Positions 16,064 through 24,494 of a stretch of DNA of 64,000 bases are shown in pieces (position 1 is the first letter of the stretch; each line of letters begins with the position of its first letter). The stretch lies in assembly GCA_027488845.1 (NCBI GenBank), contig JAIYBC010000041.1:62001-126000 (forward strand). The letters run 5' to 3'. A program made the translations under genes and the position numbers. A model generated the notes under the pieces. It had not been told where the DNA came from, searched no databases, and saw only the letters and a program-made list of their open reading frames with translations. This DNA comes from Verrucomicrobiales bacterium. GTDB taxonomy: Bacteria > Verrucomicrobiota > Verrucomicrobiia > Limisphaerales > UBA9464.

Positions 16064-19000
16064 TCACGAAGGTTCTACAAACTTCTCTTGAATCTCTAAC
16101 CTGGCTTCAATTGCACTAGTGTAACCCAGCTTGGCAAGTTGTTCGCAGATAGCCAACAAGCCTGGAACAAGCAACGTCTTTCTCGGGAGCTTCATAACGA
16201 ATCTGTGTACCTTTTCTCCAGGTGGAAAATCGTTTCGGCAGTTTGTAAGTATCCAGCTAAGAAGCTGAATCACTGGTTCAGGGTGGTTCTCGAATAACGT
16301 TTTTCTTTCCAAGTCGTGGATAACTGTGACCGTCTGTTTATCGACAGTTTGCATCTGAACAACGAGTTCGACTGCCTCGCCGAAAACGGGTTCCAAAGCC
16401 AAAGCCCAATCTACCATTTCACCCGCCTCCTTGTTTGACAACTTGCACGGTTTTCCACTTAGGCGGCTTAGCCAATAATTCTTCATCCACTTGTTCCAGA
16501 TAGTCTCCTTTCTCTCTTTTGGAACCCCCCGGAGTATAGATTCAATTTGACTTGCCCAAGCCCCACGTTGCTCCTCGGTTAGCCCAACAATAAAATCAGT
16601 CAACCACCCGTCCTTGGTTACATCAACAAGGCATGAACACACAATTATCGCGACGTGTTTGTAAAGGTGCGTTGCAAGCTCGGTAGAAACGTTACGAAAA
16701 CGCTGAAACGATTGCCTGTATATTGGAATCATCTCAACGATCAAATCCCGTGAGAGACGGCCATATTTCAAATGGGGTTCCCAAAGCAAGAATGCCTCGT
16801 CTCCGGCCTGCGAGAAGATAAACTTCTGAAAGAGTCTTCCACGAGTCCACAGGGGATCTACTCCATGAACAAATGGCATCTGATTTCCGATAATTGTTCT
16901 CCCAAGCTGTGCAGCATAACTATTTCCATCAATAATATCTTCAAGAGGGTCGCGTATCCATTCTGGCCAACCAGTGGTCGTGACGTTGGGTTTGGTGCGA
17001 ATATAGCTCAAAGCTTTCAACCAAAAATCTACAATATGCCCAGCTGGATGATTTATCGCCCGAGTGGTCCACTCGGTTCTATCAAAATCGTCAATCCTTT
17101 TGGTTTCAGTGGCTGTGATTTGTTGCCACAGGTTAAGAGAAATCCGTAGCATCCGATGAAGGATTTCGTCAGAAGGGGCCTTTTGCTCCGAAAACTCCAA
17201 TCCGTTGAACAAAAAGGTGGTCAAACCTTTCAGCTCATGGGACGCGTCAAAATGCTTCTCAATTACTTCAAGGAGCCAACCTAGCCTTTCAGCAGAGACC
17301 GAAGAGATCTTAAGCCGCCAAAATGCTCCCTGCCAAAGATCACTTCTCCATTCTTGACGGCGATCTAACTCTTCGAACAGCGACATTGCCCAATCTGCAT
17401 TTTGAGAGCAAGCGTCCCCGACTACAGCTACCAATCCAGCTCGCGTTACCCTGGAGGGCCATTTTTCGCCTTGGTAATTAATAAGGAACTCAATCTGAGA
17501 ACATATCTTCTTCGAGAGCAAATCTGCTGTTGATATTGGTGACTGATCACTTTCGAAAACTTCTCCTTCGAGATTTATGGTATTTATCGCGCTCTGTTCT
17601 TGGAATTCGGGCGATCTTTCTTTCGAACTCTTCAAGGCATCTGTCGCAAGGGGGCAGTCCTTGTTGTGAATCGCCAACCTTCCTGTCAACTTGTCGACTT
17701 CATGCTGGCAAAGTTTCTCCCATTGAGTGGTTGCGACATCTTCTGGGCGGGGCCACTTAGGACCTTGATTAATGTAATGCCATAGTTCTGATCGTTCTTC
17801 TTGCGTCAAATCCGGATAGCAGTGCACGAGAAGGGAGTTGGCTTCCTGCTCTGCACAAGAAGCCAGTGGAAAGAGAAGTCCCTGTCCCAGGAACATTTTC
17901 ACCTTGTCCCTGCTACTGCGGCGGTTGTCTAAACGCAAAGCGAGTAATCCGACACGTACAAGGGTAGGAACCTCCGCAGAAAGCCATTCTTCGATGTATC
18001 TAGCAGGAAGACCATCATTTGAAGAGGACATTGCCTCAACAACATCCAATAGGAGATCTACGACTAGCGAGTTGTTGTGGAACCCTCGATTCAAGTCGCG
18101 CTGTTGGATATTGCGGCGCATACTCCACGGATCACAGTGTTTGTCTGCCCTGTCACATGTGCGAAGTGTAATATACATTTCACTCAAACGATCATTCAGA
18201 ATCCGAAGGTATTCTGGCCCCAAGGCGGGAATTAGAGGCTTAAAGACTGATTCCCAAGATTCCTCCAAATGAAATGATTCGCCAATCAGTACTAAATCGA
18301 ATTCCGCTGCTGTCTTTGTTCCTAAATGCCCGGAAGTTGCACTCGTATCAAATGTCCAACCGCTACTCACGGTTATGCGGAAGTTTGTTAGAAATCTAAA
18401 TAGCACCAAGCCCAACGTCTTCGGAGCAGCCTTGGCCACTGGCGCCAAGAAATGACCTACCTTGTTCTTGTGGATGTCGGGGCAGGAATTTACTAGCAGC
18501 AGCATCCACTTCTGGAGGAGTGGAATGCTTAAGTCTGGGTTTTCGTAGGGCCAAAGTTTTCTGCCCAAATGCAGCCATAAGGTGGGACCTGGTGTGCCGC
18601 CATGTTCGGCCACGAGGAGCAGTCCTCTGTCCGACGACTCAGCTAGAAGCATTTTTGCTAACCACATTGCTAGTTTATCAGAGGGTTCATCAAGATTATT
18701 TTGGTTTACGGCAAACAGTGGTTTCAACAACCCTTGTTCATTGGCCCACTCAACCCATCGCCAATCATTTGCTTCGCTCGTGAAGAAGTGACATTCATCT
18801 TTACGGCTAATGCAACGAACTAACAGACTTGATTGAGACTTTGCTGGCTTCACTTCAGGTGGGGTACGCAAGATGTCTCGTACCTTCAGAGCAATGTCCG
18901 TTGGTTGTTCTTTAGAGAATTGTGCCCATGCATGAAGTCCGCGACTCAATTCAGAATAGTCAGTGTCGCCTCCAGGCTTCTCGAATGTAATCGGTATTAC

Positions 19001-19708
19001 ATTAAGAGAATCCCACCGATTCTTATCACCTCTGCTCACCAAGGCATAGCGTGGCCCAACACGAATGCTAGACATGCCTCGTGCTAAATATTCTACTGGA
19101 GTATCCGTATGCGAATAGCCGATAAAAAGTGTAGTGTAGGTATCGAACATCTCGCGGAGAAAGTCGCGCGCCCAGCCATCTGTCATATATGCCCGACCGA
19201 AGTCTTCATCGCTTAAGACCAACGGATCATCTTTTCGCAAAAGTGACCCGTGCAGATAGACAATTCCCCGAAAGTTGCGTCCAAGTGGAAGCGCTGGAGC
19301 AAAATATTGATCGCAGTCGATCTTTCTTTCCTTTAGTAGCCTTGTGAAGTGAGTGTCGAAGTTTGTTGTTACAATTCGGATGTTTCTTTGCTCCTGAAAC
19401 AGATCGAGTATCCAACGGTGCAAATCGGTTGGGAGCGAGGCTGGATCGCCAATACGTTTGCGCACTTCTCTCTCGACGGCCACTCCACCTCGCACCATTT
19501 CTCCAAAGTAGCGATCTAAACGGTGTATGTGGTTTGAAAACTCATTTTCAAACCGTGTGCCCTGGGCAACCTCAACTGCGAGCCCATTGAAATCAGGCAA
19601 GTCCGAAGGTGCACCCCGAGAAACCCCCGCCCCAGCAAACACTACCAACTTTCCTTGCTCTTGGGCCTCGAGCAATTCATCGGGTATATCCAGCTGATCG
19701 AGAATCAT
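16064..19708 (-). CDS. SIR2-like NADase with DUF4020-type C-terminus
   Basis: A 1214-aa protein. The N-terminal about 270 residues are a SIR2 domain of the defence type: FAGAGVS (25-30), TTNFD (114-118, N116 likely catalytic), YLHGS (H153) and a C-terminal GYSHTD. SIR2 domains of this type in phage defence deplete NAD+ when triggered. The remaining about 900 residues are helical and resemble DUF4020, presumably the phage-sensing part. The gene is markedly AT-rich compared with both neighbours, uses different codons (many TTA/AAA/AAT), and stands alone, so it was probably acquired separately. An imperfect dyad (19723-19739) lies just before its start. Confidence 0.88.
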   Translation of the reverse strand: MILDQLDIPDELLEAQEQGKLVVFAGAGVSRGAPSDLPDFNGLAVEVAQGTRFENEFSNHIHRLDRYFGEMVRGGVAVEREVRKRIGDPASLPTDLHRWILDLFQEQRNIRIVTTNFDTHFTRLLKERKIDCDQYFAPALPLGRNFRGIVYLHGSLLRKDDPLVLSDEDFGRAYMTDGWARDFLREMFDTYTTLFIGYSHTDTPVEYLARGMSSIRVGPRYALVSRGDKNRWDSLNVIPITFEKPGGDTDYSELSRGLHAWAQFSKEQPTDIALKVRDILRTPPEVKPAKSQSSLLVRCISRKDECHFFTSEANDWRWVEWANEQGLLKPLFAVNQNNLDEPSDKLAMWLAKMLLAESSDRGLLLVAEHGGTPGPTLWLHLGRKLWPYENPDLSIPLLQKWMLLLVNSCPDIHKNKVGHFLAPVAKAAPKTLGLVLFRFLTNFRITVSSGWTFDTSATSGHLGTKTAAEFDLVLIGESFHLEESWESVFKPLIPALGPEYLRILNDRLSEMYITLRTCDRADKHCDPWSMRRNIQQRDLNRGFHNNSLVVDLLLDVVEAMSSSNDGLPARYIEEWLSAEVPTLVRVGLLALRLDNRRSSRDKVKMFLGQGLLFPLASCAEQEANSLLVHCYPDLTQEERSELWHYINQGPKWPRPEDVATTQWEKLCQHEVDKLTGRLAIHNKDCPLATDALKSSKERSPEFQEQSAINTINLEGEVFESDQSPISTADLLSKKICSQIEFLINYQGEKWPSRVTRAGLVAVVGDACSQNADWAMSLFEELDRRQEWRSDLWQGAFWRLKISSVSAERLGWLLEVIEKHFDASHELKGLTTFLFNGLEFSEQKAPSDEILHRMLRISLNLWQQITATETKRIDDFDRTEWTTRAINHPAGHIVDFWLKALSYIRTKPNVTTTGWPEWIRDPLEDIIDGNSYAAQLGRTIIGNQMPFVHGVDPLWTRGRLFQKFIFSQAGDEAFLLWEPHLKYGRLSRDLIVEMIPIYRQSFQRFRNVSTELATHLYKHVAIIVCSCLVDVTKDGWLTDFIVGLTEEQRGAWASQIESILRGVPKERKETIWNKWMKNYWLSRLSGKPCKLSNKEAGEMVDWALALEPVFGEAVELVVQMQTVDKQTVTVIHDLERKTLFENHPEPVIQLLSWILTNCRNDFPPGEKVHRFVMKLPRKTLLVPGLLAICEQLAKLGYTSAIEARLEIQEKFVEPS

Positions 19709-19722
19709 GATCTGACCATCCC

Positions 19723-19739
19723 AATCTCAATTGGAGATT
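19723..19739 (-). promoter_or_regulatory. Dyad upstream of SIR2 gene
   Basis: AATCTC-AATTG-GAGATT is a perfect 6-bp inverted repeat 14 bases before the SIR2 gene ATG. It could be an operator or an mRNA leader hairpin. Confidence 0.35.
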
Positions 19740-19978
19740 AATTCGTCAAGGTTAAAACATAACTGTCGTGTTAAGGTGATTGCCATGGCGATTTTGGGAG
19801 ACTCACGCCATCTATGGATCTCGGGTATCACCCGAAAGCTCAACCATTTTTCCCCGCCCGAGGCCTTCTATTCTCAGCGTCTCGGTAGAAGAAACCGGAG
19901 AGAATTGAGTTTCTTGTCTTTTGGATGAGGAGTTGGCGGTGACCGAGCCAAGATCGAGGAGACGCCTGTGGGTACCGC

Positions 19979-21142
19979 TTAAGCGGGTCCGTCCCCTTTT
20001 CCGCGAAATGTTAAGGCTCGCAGCTGTCCTTTTGCACCAGGCCCGTTCACTACCTCGTTGATTGCAGGCTTTGGAGCTGAGGTCATCGCATTTCCAATTC
20101 GCAGGGCGCGACGGGCCTGGTCCTCCTGCTCCTGGGTGATGTGTTTCCAGCAACGGTTCCGAACGAGGTGCACGAACACCCGTACCGGATCCCGTGCTGG
20201 AGTTGTCCTTGCCCGGACTGCGGCAGCGAGGAAGTTCAGGGCGTCGGATTGGCAGTGACGGAGCCACCCGCGTTGGACGGCTTGCCGAAAGAGCACGCGA
20301 AGCCTCGCTCTGTCGTGAAGGTCGCTCGCGAGGATGCGGTTGAGGTTCGGTTCCCCTTCCTTCCGTCCTGAAAACACCAGTTTCTGGTTTTGATCTTCCG
20401 AAGGAGTTTTCCGGTCTTCTCTTGGGGGTGCAGCCGGGGTGCCGATTTCGACCTTCAGGGGTGCAACGCCAGGCGCCCAGTCCAAGCGGATGCAGAACCA
20501 TGCGCCGGTCCGGTTGAGCTTCCATTGGGTGGAGGCGCGGTCGGGACAGATCCATCCAAGGCGCTTCAGCTCCTTCTGGGCGTAGCGCACGGATCGTTGG
20601 CTCAGGCCCAGCACGTCCGACAGCCAACTCGCCTTCACCGAGCCCGCACTGCGGATGGCTCCACCCGTCCGATCGATGGTCAGTCCGCGGGCGACGTAGC
20701 CCAACATGACCCGGCCCAATGCCGCGATGGGTTGTGCGGCCAGGAATCTCAACACCGCGCGTGGCACTGGAATCGGCCTTCGGGGGCTTCTGGAACCGGC
20801 GAGGTCATCCACCGTCTCAGCAGCCTCCGCCAAGGCTTTGGTCGGAAACGTGAGGGTGTCGCTCTGGAACTCGAGGAGTCCGGACTTCTGAAGTTGCCCG
20901 AGCCCACGGGTCACCATGCGGCGATTCAGGCCTGTGAGTTCGCCGATTTCCTCGCGGGTGTAGTTCGGGGTCAGGGCCCGTCGGTCCCGTTGCTGGCGAC
21001 GTTGTCGCACCACGGCTTCCCGGATGGCCGTCATCTCCCAACAGGCCAACCAGACCCGGGCCGCCGTCCACGGGATGCGCCTCGTCGAAAGGGTGAACAA
21101 GAGTGAGCCGATCTGGTTGGGTGTGAGGGTTTTGTAGGACAT
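19979..21142 (-). CDS. Double winged-helix protein, Rep-initiator-like
   Basis: A 387-aa protein started at the ATG with GGAGAAC upstream. It has two probable winged helix-turn-helix units: TREEIGELTGLNRRMVTRGL with QKSGLLEF (about 70-95), and KASWLSDVLGLSQRSVRYAQ with ELKRLGWI (about 175-205). Two winged helices in one protein are the layout of plasmid Rep initiators such as Rep_3. The position next to, and divergent from, a ParA gene supports a replication or partition-control role, but sequence identity to a known Rep family is not evident. The C-terminal 120 residues are basic. A simple transcriptional regulator is the alternative. Confidence 0.8.
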   Translation of the reverse strand: MSYKTLTPNQIGSLLFTLSTRRIPWTAARVWLACWEMTAIREAVVRQRRQQRDRRALTPNYTREEIGELTGLNRRMVTRGLGQLQKSGLLEFQSDTLTFPTKALAEAAETVDDLAGSRSPRRPIPVPRAVLRFLAAQPIAALGRVMLGYVARGLTIDRTGGAIRSAGSVKASWLSDVLGLSQRSVRYAQKELKRLGWICPDRASTQWKLNRTGAWFCIRLDWAPGVAPLKVEIGTPAAPPREDRKTPSEDQNQKLVFSGRKEGEPNLNRILASDLHDRARLRVLFRQAVQRGWLRHCQSDALNFLAAAVRARTTPARDPVRVFVHLVRNRCWKHITQEQEDQARRALRIGNAMTSAPKPAINEVVNGPGAKGQLRALTFRGKGDGPA

Positions 21143-21266
21143 GGAAGTTCTCCGCAATCCGATGCATCCCGCACTTCTGGGGATTCGCGCAAGGGGGCAA
21201 CTGCATGGGAACTCGCCCGCGTTGGCCAATGGGCCGTCCGCACCCTTTTCCCGAACCCGTCCCGTT

Positions 21267-21401
21267 GGCCCGATGACCTTCGGGCCTTCCGGCGACAAAC
21301 GCTGTTTGGAGGCGTCAGCGGGCCTCTGGCGTGGAGCTGGTGGATGTGGGATAACCCCAAATGGCGGCTTGGCCCGAAGGCATCGCCCGATGGCCCGATG
21401 G
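21267..21401 (+). repeat. Short direct repeats between Rep-like and ParA genes
   Basis: In the 296-bp divergent region, GGCCCGATG occurs at 21267-21275 and 21392-21400, with near copies GGCCCGAAG at 21371-21379 and CGCCCGATG at 21384-21392. They could be iteron-like or parS-like sites for the flanking Rep-like or ParA/partner proteins. The region also holds both promoters. Confidence 0.4.
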
Positions 21402-21438
21402 CCGTAGGCGCCGAATCCACCGTTTTGAAAGGAGGTCC

Positions 21439-22311
21439 ATGTTTGAAAGAAATCGAAACACCACCGTGATCGTCGTCGGCAACCAGAAGGGAGGCGTCGG
21501 CAAGACCACGAACACCATCCAGCTCGCAGGAGCCCTGTCGGAGAGGGGACGTCGTTCCCTGATCATCGACCTGGACATGACGTCGGGGGCGACCAAGGCG
21601 CTGGGGGCGCCGACCGACGGCTGGATCAGCAGCTTCGAGCTGCTCACCGGCGCCGAGAACGCCGAAGACACGATCATCACCCACGAGGAACCGGAGGTCC
21701 GGCTGCCACCACAGGTTCACCTGGTACCGAGTTCCCGTAAGTTGGCGGAGCTCGACACGTTCCTCGCCCAGAACCCATGGCTGATCCAACAGGACCTGTT
21801 GCTCCAGCCGATGGAGCGGTTGAGGGGGATGTACGACTACGTGTTCCTCGACACGCCGCCGCAGAAGACCAAGACGACCATTCCCGCGCTCAAGGCCGCG
21901 GACTTCGCCGTGTTGAGCGCCATGCCGGACCACTTGGCCGTCAGCGCGATGGCGGAGGCGTTGTCCGACATCGTGGCCGCCCAGAAGTACGCGAACGCGA
22001 AGCTGGCTCTCCTGGGTGTGATCGTCTGTGCCGTGCCTCGGCCCAAGACGCGGTTGTCCCGGGAACTTGTCGCCTACCTCGAACGGACCTGTGTCGACGC
22101 CCAAGGGCAGTCGCTGAAGTTCCGGACCGAGATCAGCCGGAGCGTGGCGGTGCAGGAAGCGCAGAAGGTAGGGCAGACGCTGCTCCAGTACCGGGGAGAC
22201 CACCCGGTTGCCGACGAGTACCGAACCCTTGCTCGGGAGTTCGAGGAACGGCTGGCCTTCCTGAAGCAACGACCGCCGATCCTCCTGACCGAGGAGGTGA
22301 CCCATGCCTAA
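21439..22311 (+). CDS. ParA-family partition ATPase
   Basis: A 290-aa protein with a strong ribosome site (AAAGGAGG). It has the deviant Walker A motif KGGVGKTT (17-24) with the signature lysine, Walker A' IIDLDMTSG and Walker B-like YVFLDTPP. These are diagnostic of ParA/MinD ATPases. It binds DNA non-specifically and moves a partner-bound centromere site to segregate the element. Its stop overlaps the start of the next gene by eight bases, as expected for a parAB pair. There is no N-terminal HTH, so it is the short (type Ib-like) form, where the small partner usually represses the operon. Confidence 0.93.
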   Translation: MFERNRNTTVIVVGNQKGGVGKTTNTIQLAGALSERGRRSLIIDLDMTSGATKALGAPTDGWISSFELLTGAENAEDTIITHEEPEVRLPPQVHLVPSSRKLAELDTFLAQNPWLIQQDLLLQPMERLRGMYDYVFLDTPPQKTKTTIPALKAADFAVLSAMPDHLAVSAMAEALSDIVAAQKYANAKLALLGVIVCAVPRPKTRLSRELVAYLERTCVDAQGQSLKFRTEISRSVAVQEAQKVGQTLLQYRGDHPVADEYRTLAREFEERLAFLKQRPPILLTEEVTHA

Positions 22312-22741
22312 GAAGCCGACCCTCGAACGCCCCTACGATCCCATCTCCGCCGACCTCGTCCGCGATGCGGCCTCCAAGCCGATGCTCGTCAGCCGCTCTC
22401 CGGTATCCGTGGCGCCGCCGGTGACTCCGTCGGAACCAACCATCACCAAGCGGTTCGTGTTGACCCGGTCCGAGGATGCCGAGGTGAACGCCTTCCTCGT
22501 CCGTTTGCAGGAAGCTGCGCGAACGAAGGTGCCCCTGGGGATGCTGGTGCGCGCCGTCCTGTGGGTGCTCATGGAACGGGAGGAAGCCCTCCTCGCCGAG
22601 GCCCGCGGGCAGACGTTCCGGCTGCCGTCGACCCATGACCGGTTGGGGCAGGGGGAGTTTGAGGAGAGGTGGAGGGCGTTGGTCAGATCGTGCGCGGCCT
22701 TTAGAGCAGATCGAAAGGGCTCAGGATACCCAGGAGCCTAG
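22304..22741 (+). CDS. Small ParA partner, centromere-binding-like
   Basis: A 145-aa protein overlapping the ParA gene by eight bases. The N-terminal 45 residues are disordered and proline-rich. The middle KRFVLTRSEDAEVNAFLVRL with PLGMLVRAVLWVL resembles a ribbon-helix-helix DNA-binding fold. Position and size fit the small ParB-like (ParG/ParR type) partner of a short ParA. I recognise no specific family; the call rests on context and fold shape. Its 3' end overlaps the convergent next gene by 41 bases. Confidence 0.7.
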   Translation: MPKKPTLERPYDPISADLVRDAASKPMLVSRSPVSVAPPVTPSEPTITKRFVLTRSEDAEVNAFLVRLQEAARTKVPLGMLVRAVLWVLMEREEALLAEARGQTFRLPSTHDRLGQGEFEERWRALVRSCAAFRADRKGSGYPGA

Positions 22742-23459
22742 GAGGGGTCTCCTTTCCTTCCGTGATGAGGACGGGCTCTTGACCCATCTCGGTCGCGAGT
22801 TCGCTCACCGGTGTCTTTCCCGGAAAACACTTCGCCCGGCCGGGCTCGATTCTTCCACTCCGGATGACGGACTCGAGTGAAGCGGACAGGCGCGCTTCGC
22901 GGTCGGCCTTGGTGCCCGCATCCCGCAGGAACCGCATGATCATCCAGTCGGTGATGAGGTGCCAGCGACCGTCCACGTCCACAGGCAAGGTGGAGAAGGA
23001 GTTGGCCAGCATCATCTGCCGGACGTGGGTGACCATGTGCCATTTCTCGGCGACGACAGGCTGTCGGACCATGATGTCTTCGGCGTACTTCATTCGATTC
23101 CCAATAGATTGTTCCAACAGGATGAGGAGCTCCACCAGACGACTGCTCAGATGCCTTGCCCAAGCGCCCTCGTGGACGGCCATGTTCCGGGCATCCTTTA
23201 CGGTATCGAACAGGCGTTTCACCGAATCGGCCTCGGGCGTATCGCCCGGCTCGATGAGATCTACGATCGCATCCCGGTAATCCCCGAGTCCTTTACCAAT
23301 CTGTCCGCAAACGATTTGGCCGATTCGTTCCAGTGTCATTGCTGCCTCGTGGAAAGCCTCCGCGTCTCGCAAGACAAGCGCCCGGGCTTCTCGAAGGCGG
23401 GCGAGACAGTCCCACCACTCTTCGTCGAAGATGTTGTTCCGAATCTTTTGCGTCTTCAC
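22701..23459 (-). CDS. HEPN-like helical protein with CBS-like tail
   Basis: A 252-aa protein. Residues about 15-130 form a helical bundle containing ARNMAVHEG: the R91-x4-H96 spacing and position match the R-x4-6-H motif of HEPN-type RNases and DUF4145-like proteins. The C-terminus (about 212-252) looks like half of a CBS domain: PVSELATEMG, EPVLITEG, then RLLGILSPFDLL. This would be a nucleotide-sensing helical protein. It lies eight bases upstream of, and is convergent with, the partition genes, and it follows the LysR-type gene in the same orientation, so those two may be co-transcribed. The role is unknown; a defence-related function is a guess from the motif and location. Confidence 0.75.
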   Translation of the reverse strand: MKTQKIRNNIFDEEWWDCLARLREARALVLRDAEAFHEAAMTLERIGQIVCGQIGKGLGDYRDAIVDLIEPGDTPEADSVKRLFDTVKDARNMAVHEGAWARHLSSRLVELLILLEQSIGNRMKYAEDIMVRQPVVAEKWHMVTHVRQMMLANSFSTLPVDVDGRWHLITDWMIMRFLRDAGTKADREARLSASLESVIRSGRIEPGRAKCFPGKTPVSELATEMGQEPVLITEGKETPPRLLGILSPFDLL

Positions 23460-23466
23460 CGTTCTG

Positions 23467-24420
23467 CTAGTTTGGGGCGCCTTCGATCACCGAGAGGCGC
23501 TCCGCGTCCGCCATTGTTTGGCGGAGGCTTCTTGAAAGCACTCGTATGGACTGACGGACGACCGGCTTCTGATCGGGGACCTCAGGGAGCCAGGCGAGCA
23601 CAATCTCCCGGCTTAAACTTGTAAGTCCGGAAAACCGAAGAACCGCAAACCGGTCGCTCGGAAGATTTGCCGTGGCCACCGTGGGCAGGAACGCAGCAGC
23701 GTCACCGTGTTCGACCGATGCAAGCAGGAGCGAAAGTGTCTCTGCCTGAATCACGCGGTTTAGCTGGATGCCCGCCGCCGTCGAAACCTCTCGGGCTGTT
23801 GTCGCGAGCTGTCCGTCACCCATCAGCTCCGCAAACGGAAATGGTTTCCCTTCGTAAACCTCTTCACCCGTTCGAGACCGCAGGAGCTGGCGGGGCACCA
23901 CAAAGACGAACTCAAAAGTCCCAATGGTTTCTGTCGAGTGGTTCTCGGGAACGGCGGACTTCCGAACGAGGCCAACGTCAATCCGTCCCAGTTCAAGTTC
24001 TTGGATCACCTCCGCGCTGCGCAGACTCCGCACCCGGCAATGAATCGGGGGAGAAAGCCCTCGCAATGCACTCATGGATGGAACAAACAGCCAACGGAGC
24101 AGTCCTTCTCCGCCGCCTACGTTGAGCAATCCCGGTTTCTCCGCCTCCTGCGACGCCAAGTCAGCGACCGCTCCAAAAAACATTCGGCTCATGCGTGCCA
24201 ACTGCTGTCCGAGTGGCGTCGGCCTGAGCGTTTTGCCAACGCGTTCGAAGAGCTTCCCCCCGACGGCTTCCTCCAGTTCCTTGATCTGACGGCTGAACTG
24301 GCTCTGACGACTGGGACTTGGACCAGCGGCGGCCGCAATGGACCCGGCATCGATCACGCTGCAAAGCGTGGCAATCCGGTCGAGCGAGAACCCGTTCTTC
24401 GCAACAACCTCTGGCAGCAT
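23467..24420 (-). CDS. LysR-family transcriptional regulator
   Basis: A 317-aa protein from the ATG at 24420; a GTG 33 bases upstream is an alternative start. The N-terminal winged HTH reads IATLCSVIDAGSIAAAAGPS with SRQSQFSRQIKELEEAVGGK and LFERVGKTLRPTPLGQ, the classic LysR layout. The C-terminal about 220 residues form the effector-binding domain. It is divergent from the eleven-gene defence operon that begins at 24495, with a perfect palindrome right at its own start, so it is the obvious candidate regulator of that operon. The effector is unknown. LysR-type control of a defence cluster is unusual. Confidence 0.9.
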   Translation of the reverse strand: MLPEVVAKNGFSLDRIATLCSVIDAGSIAAAAGPSPSRQSQFSRQIKELEEAVGGKLFERVGKTLRPTPLGQQLARMSRMFFGAVADLASQEAEKPGLLNVGGGEGLLRWLFVPSMSALRGLSPPIHCRVRSLRSAEVIQELELGRIDVGLVRKSAVPENHSTETIGTFEFVFVVPRQLLRSRTGEEVYEGKPFPFAELMGDGQLATTAREVSTAAGIQLNRVIQAETLSLLLASVEHGDAAAFLPTVATANLPSDRFAVLRFSGLTSLSREIVLAWLPEVPDQKPVVRQSIRVLSRSLRQTMADAERLSVIEGAPN

Positions 24421-24440
24421 ACCTGACTGGAGAGTCAGGT
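24421..24440. promoter_or_regulatory. Perfect palindrome in LysR/defence divergent region
   Basis: ACCTGACT (24421-24428) and AGTCAGGT (24433-24440) form an exact inverted repeat with 4-base spacer GGAG, immediately upstream of the LysR ATG and 55 bases before the helicase start. It fits a regulator-binding site for both directions. Confidence 0.55.
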
Positions 24441-24494
24441 TATCTGCGAACACTTGCCATTCACAATGGGAATCGGGCCTGTCAGTGTTCGGAT

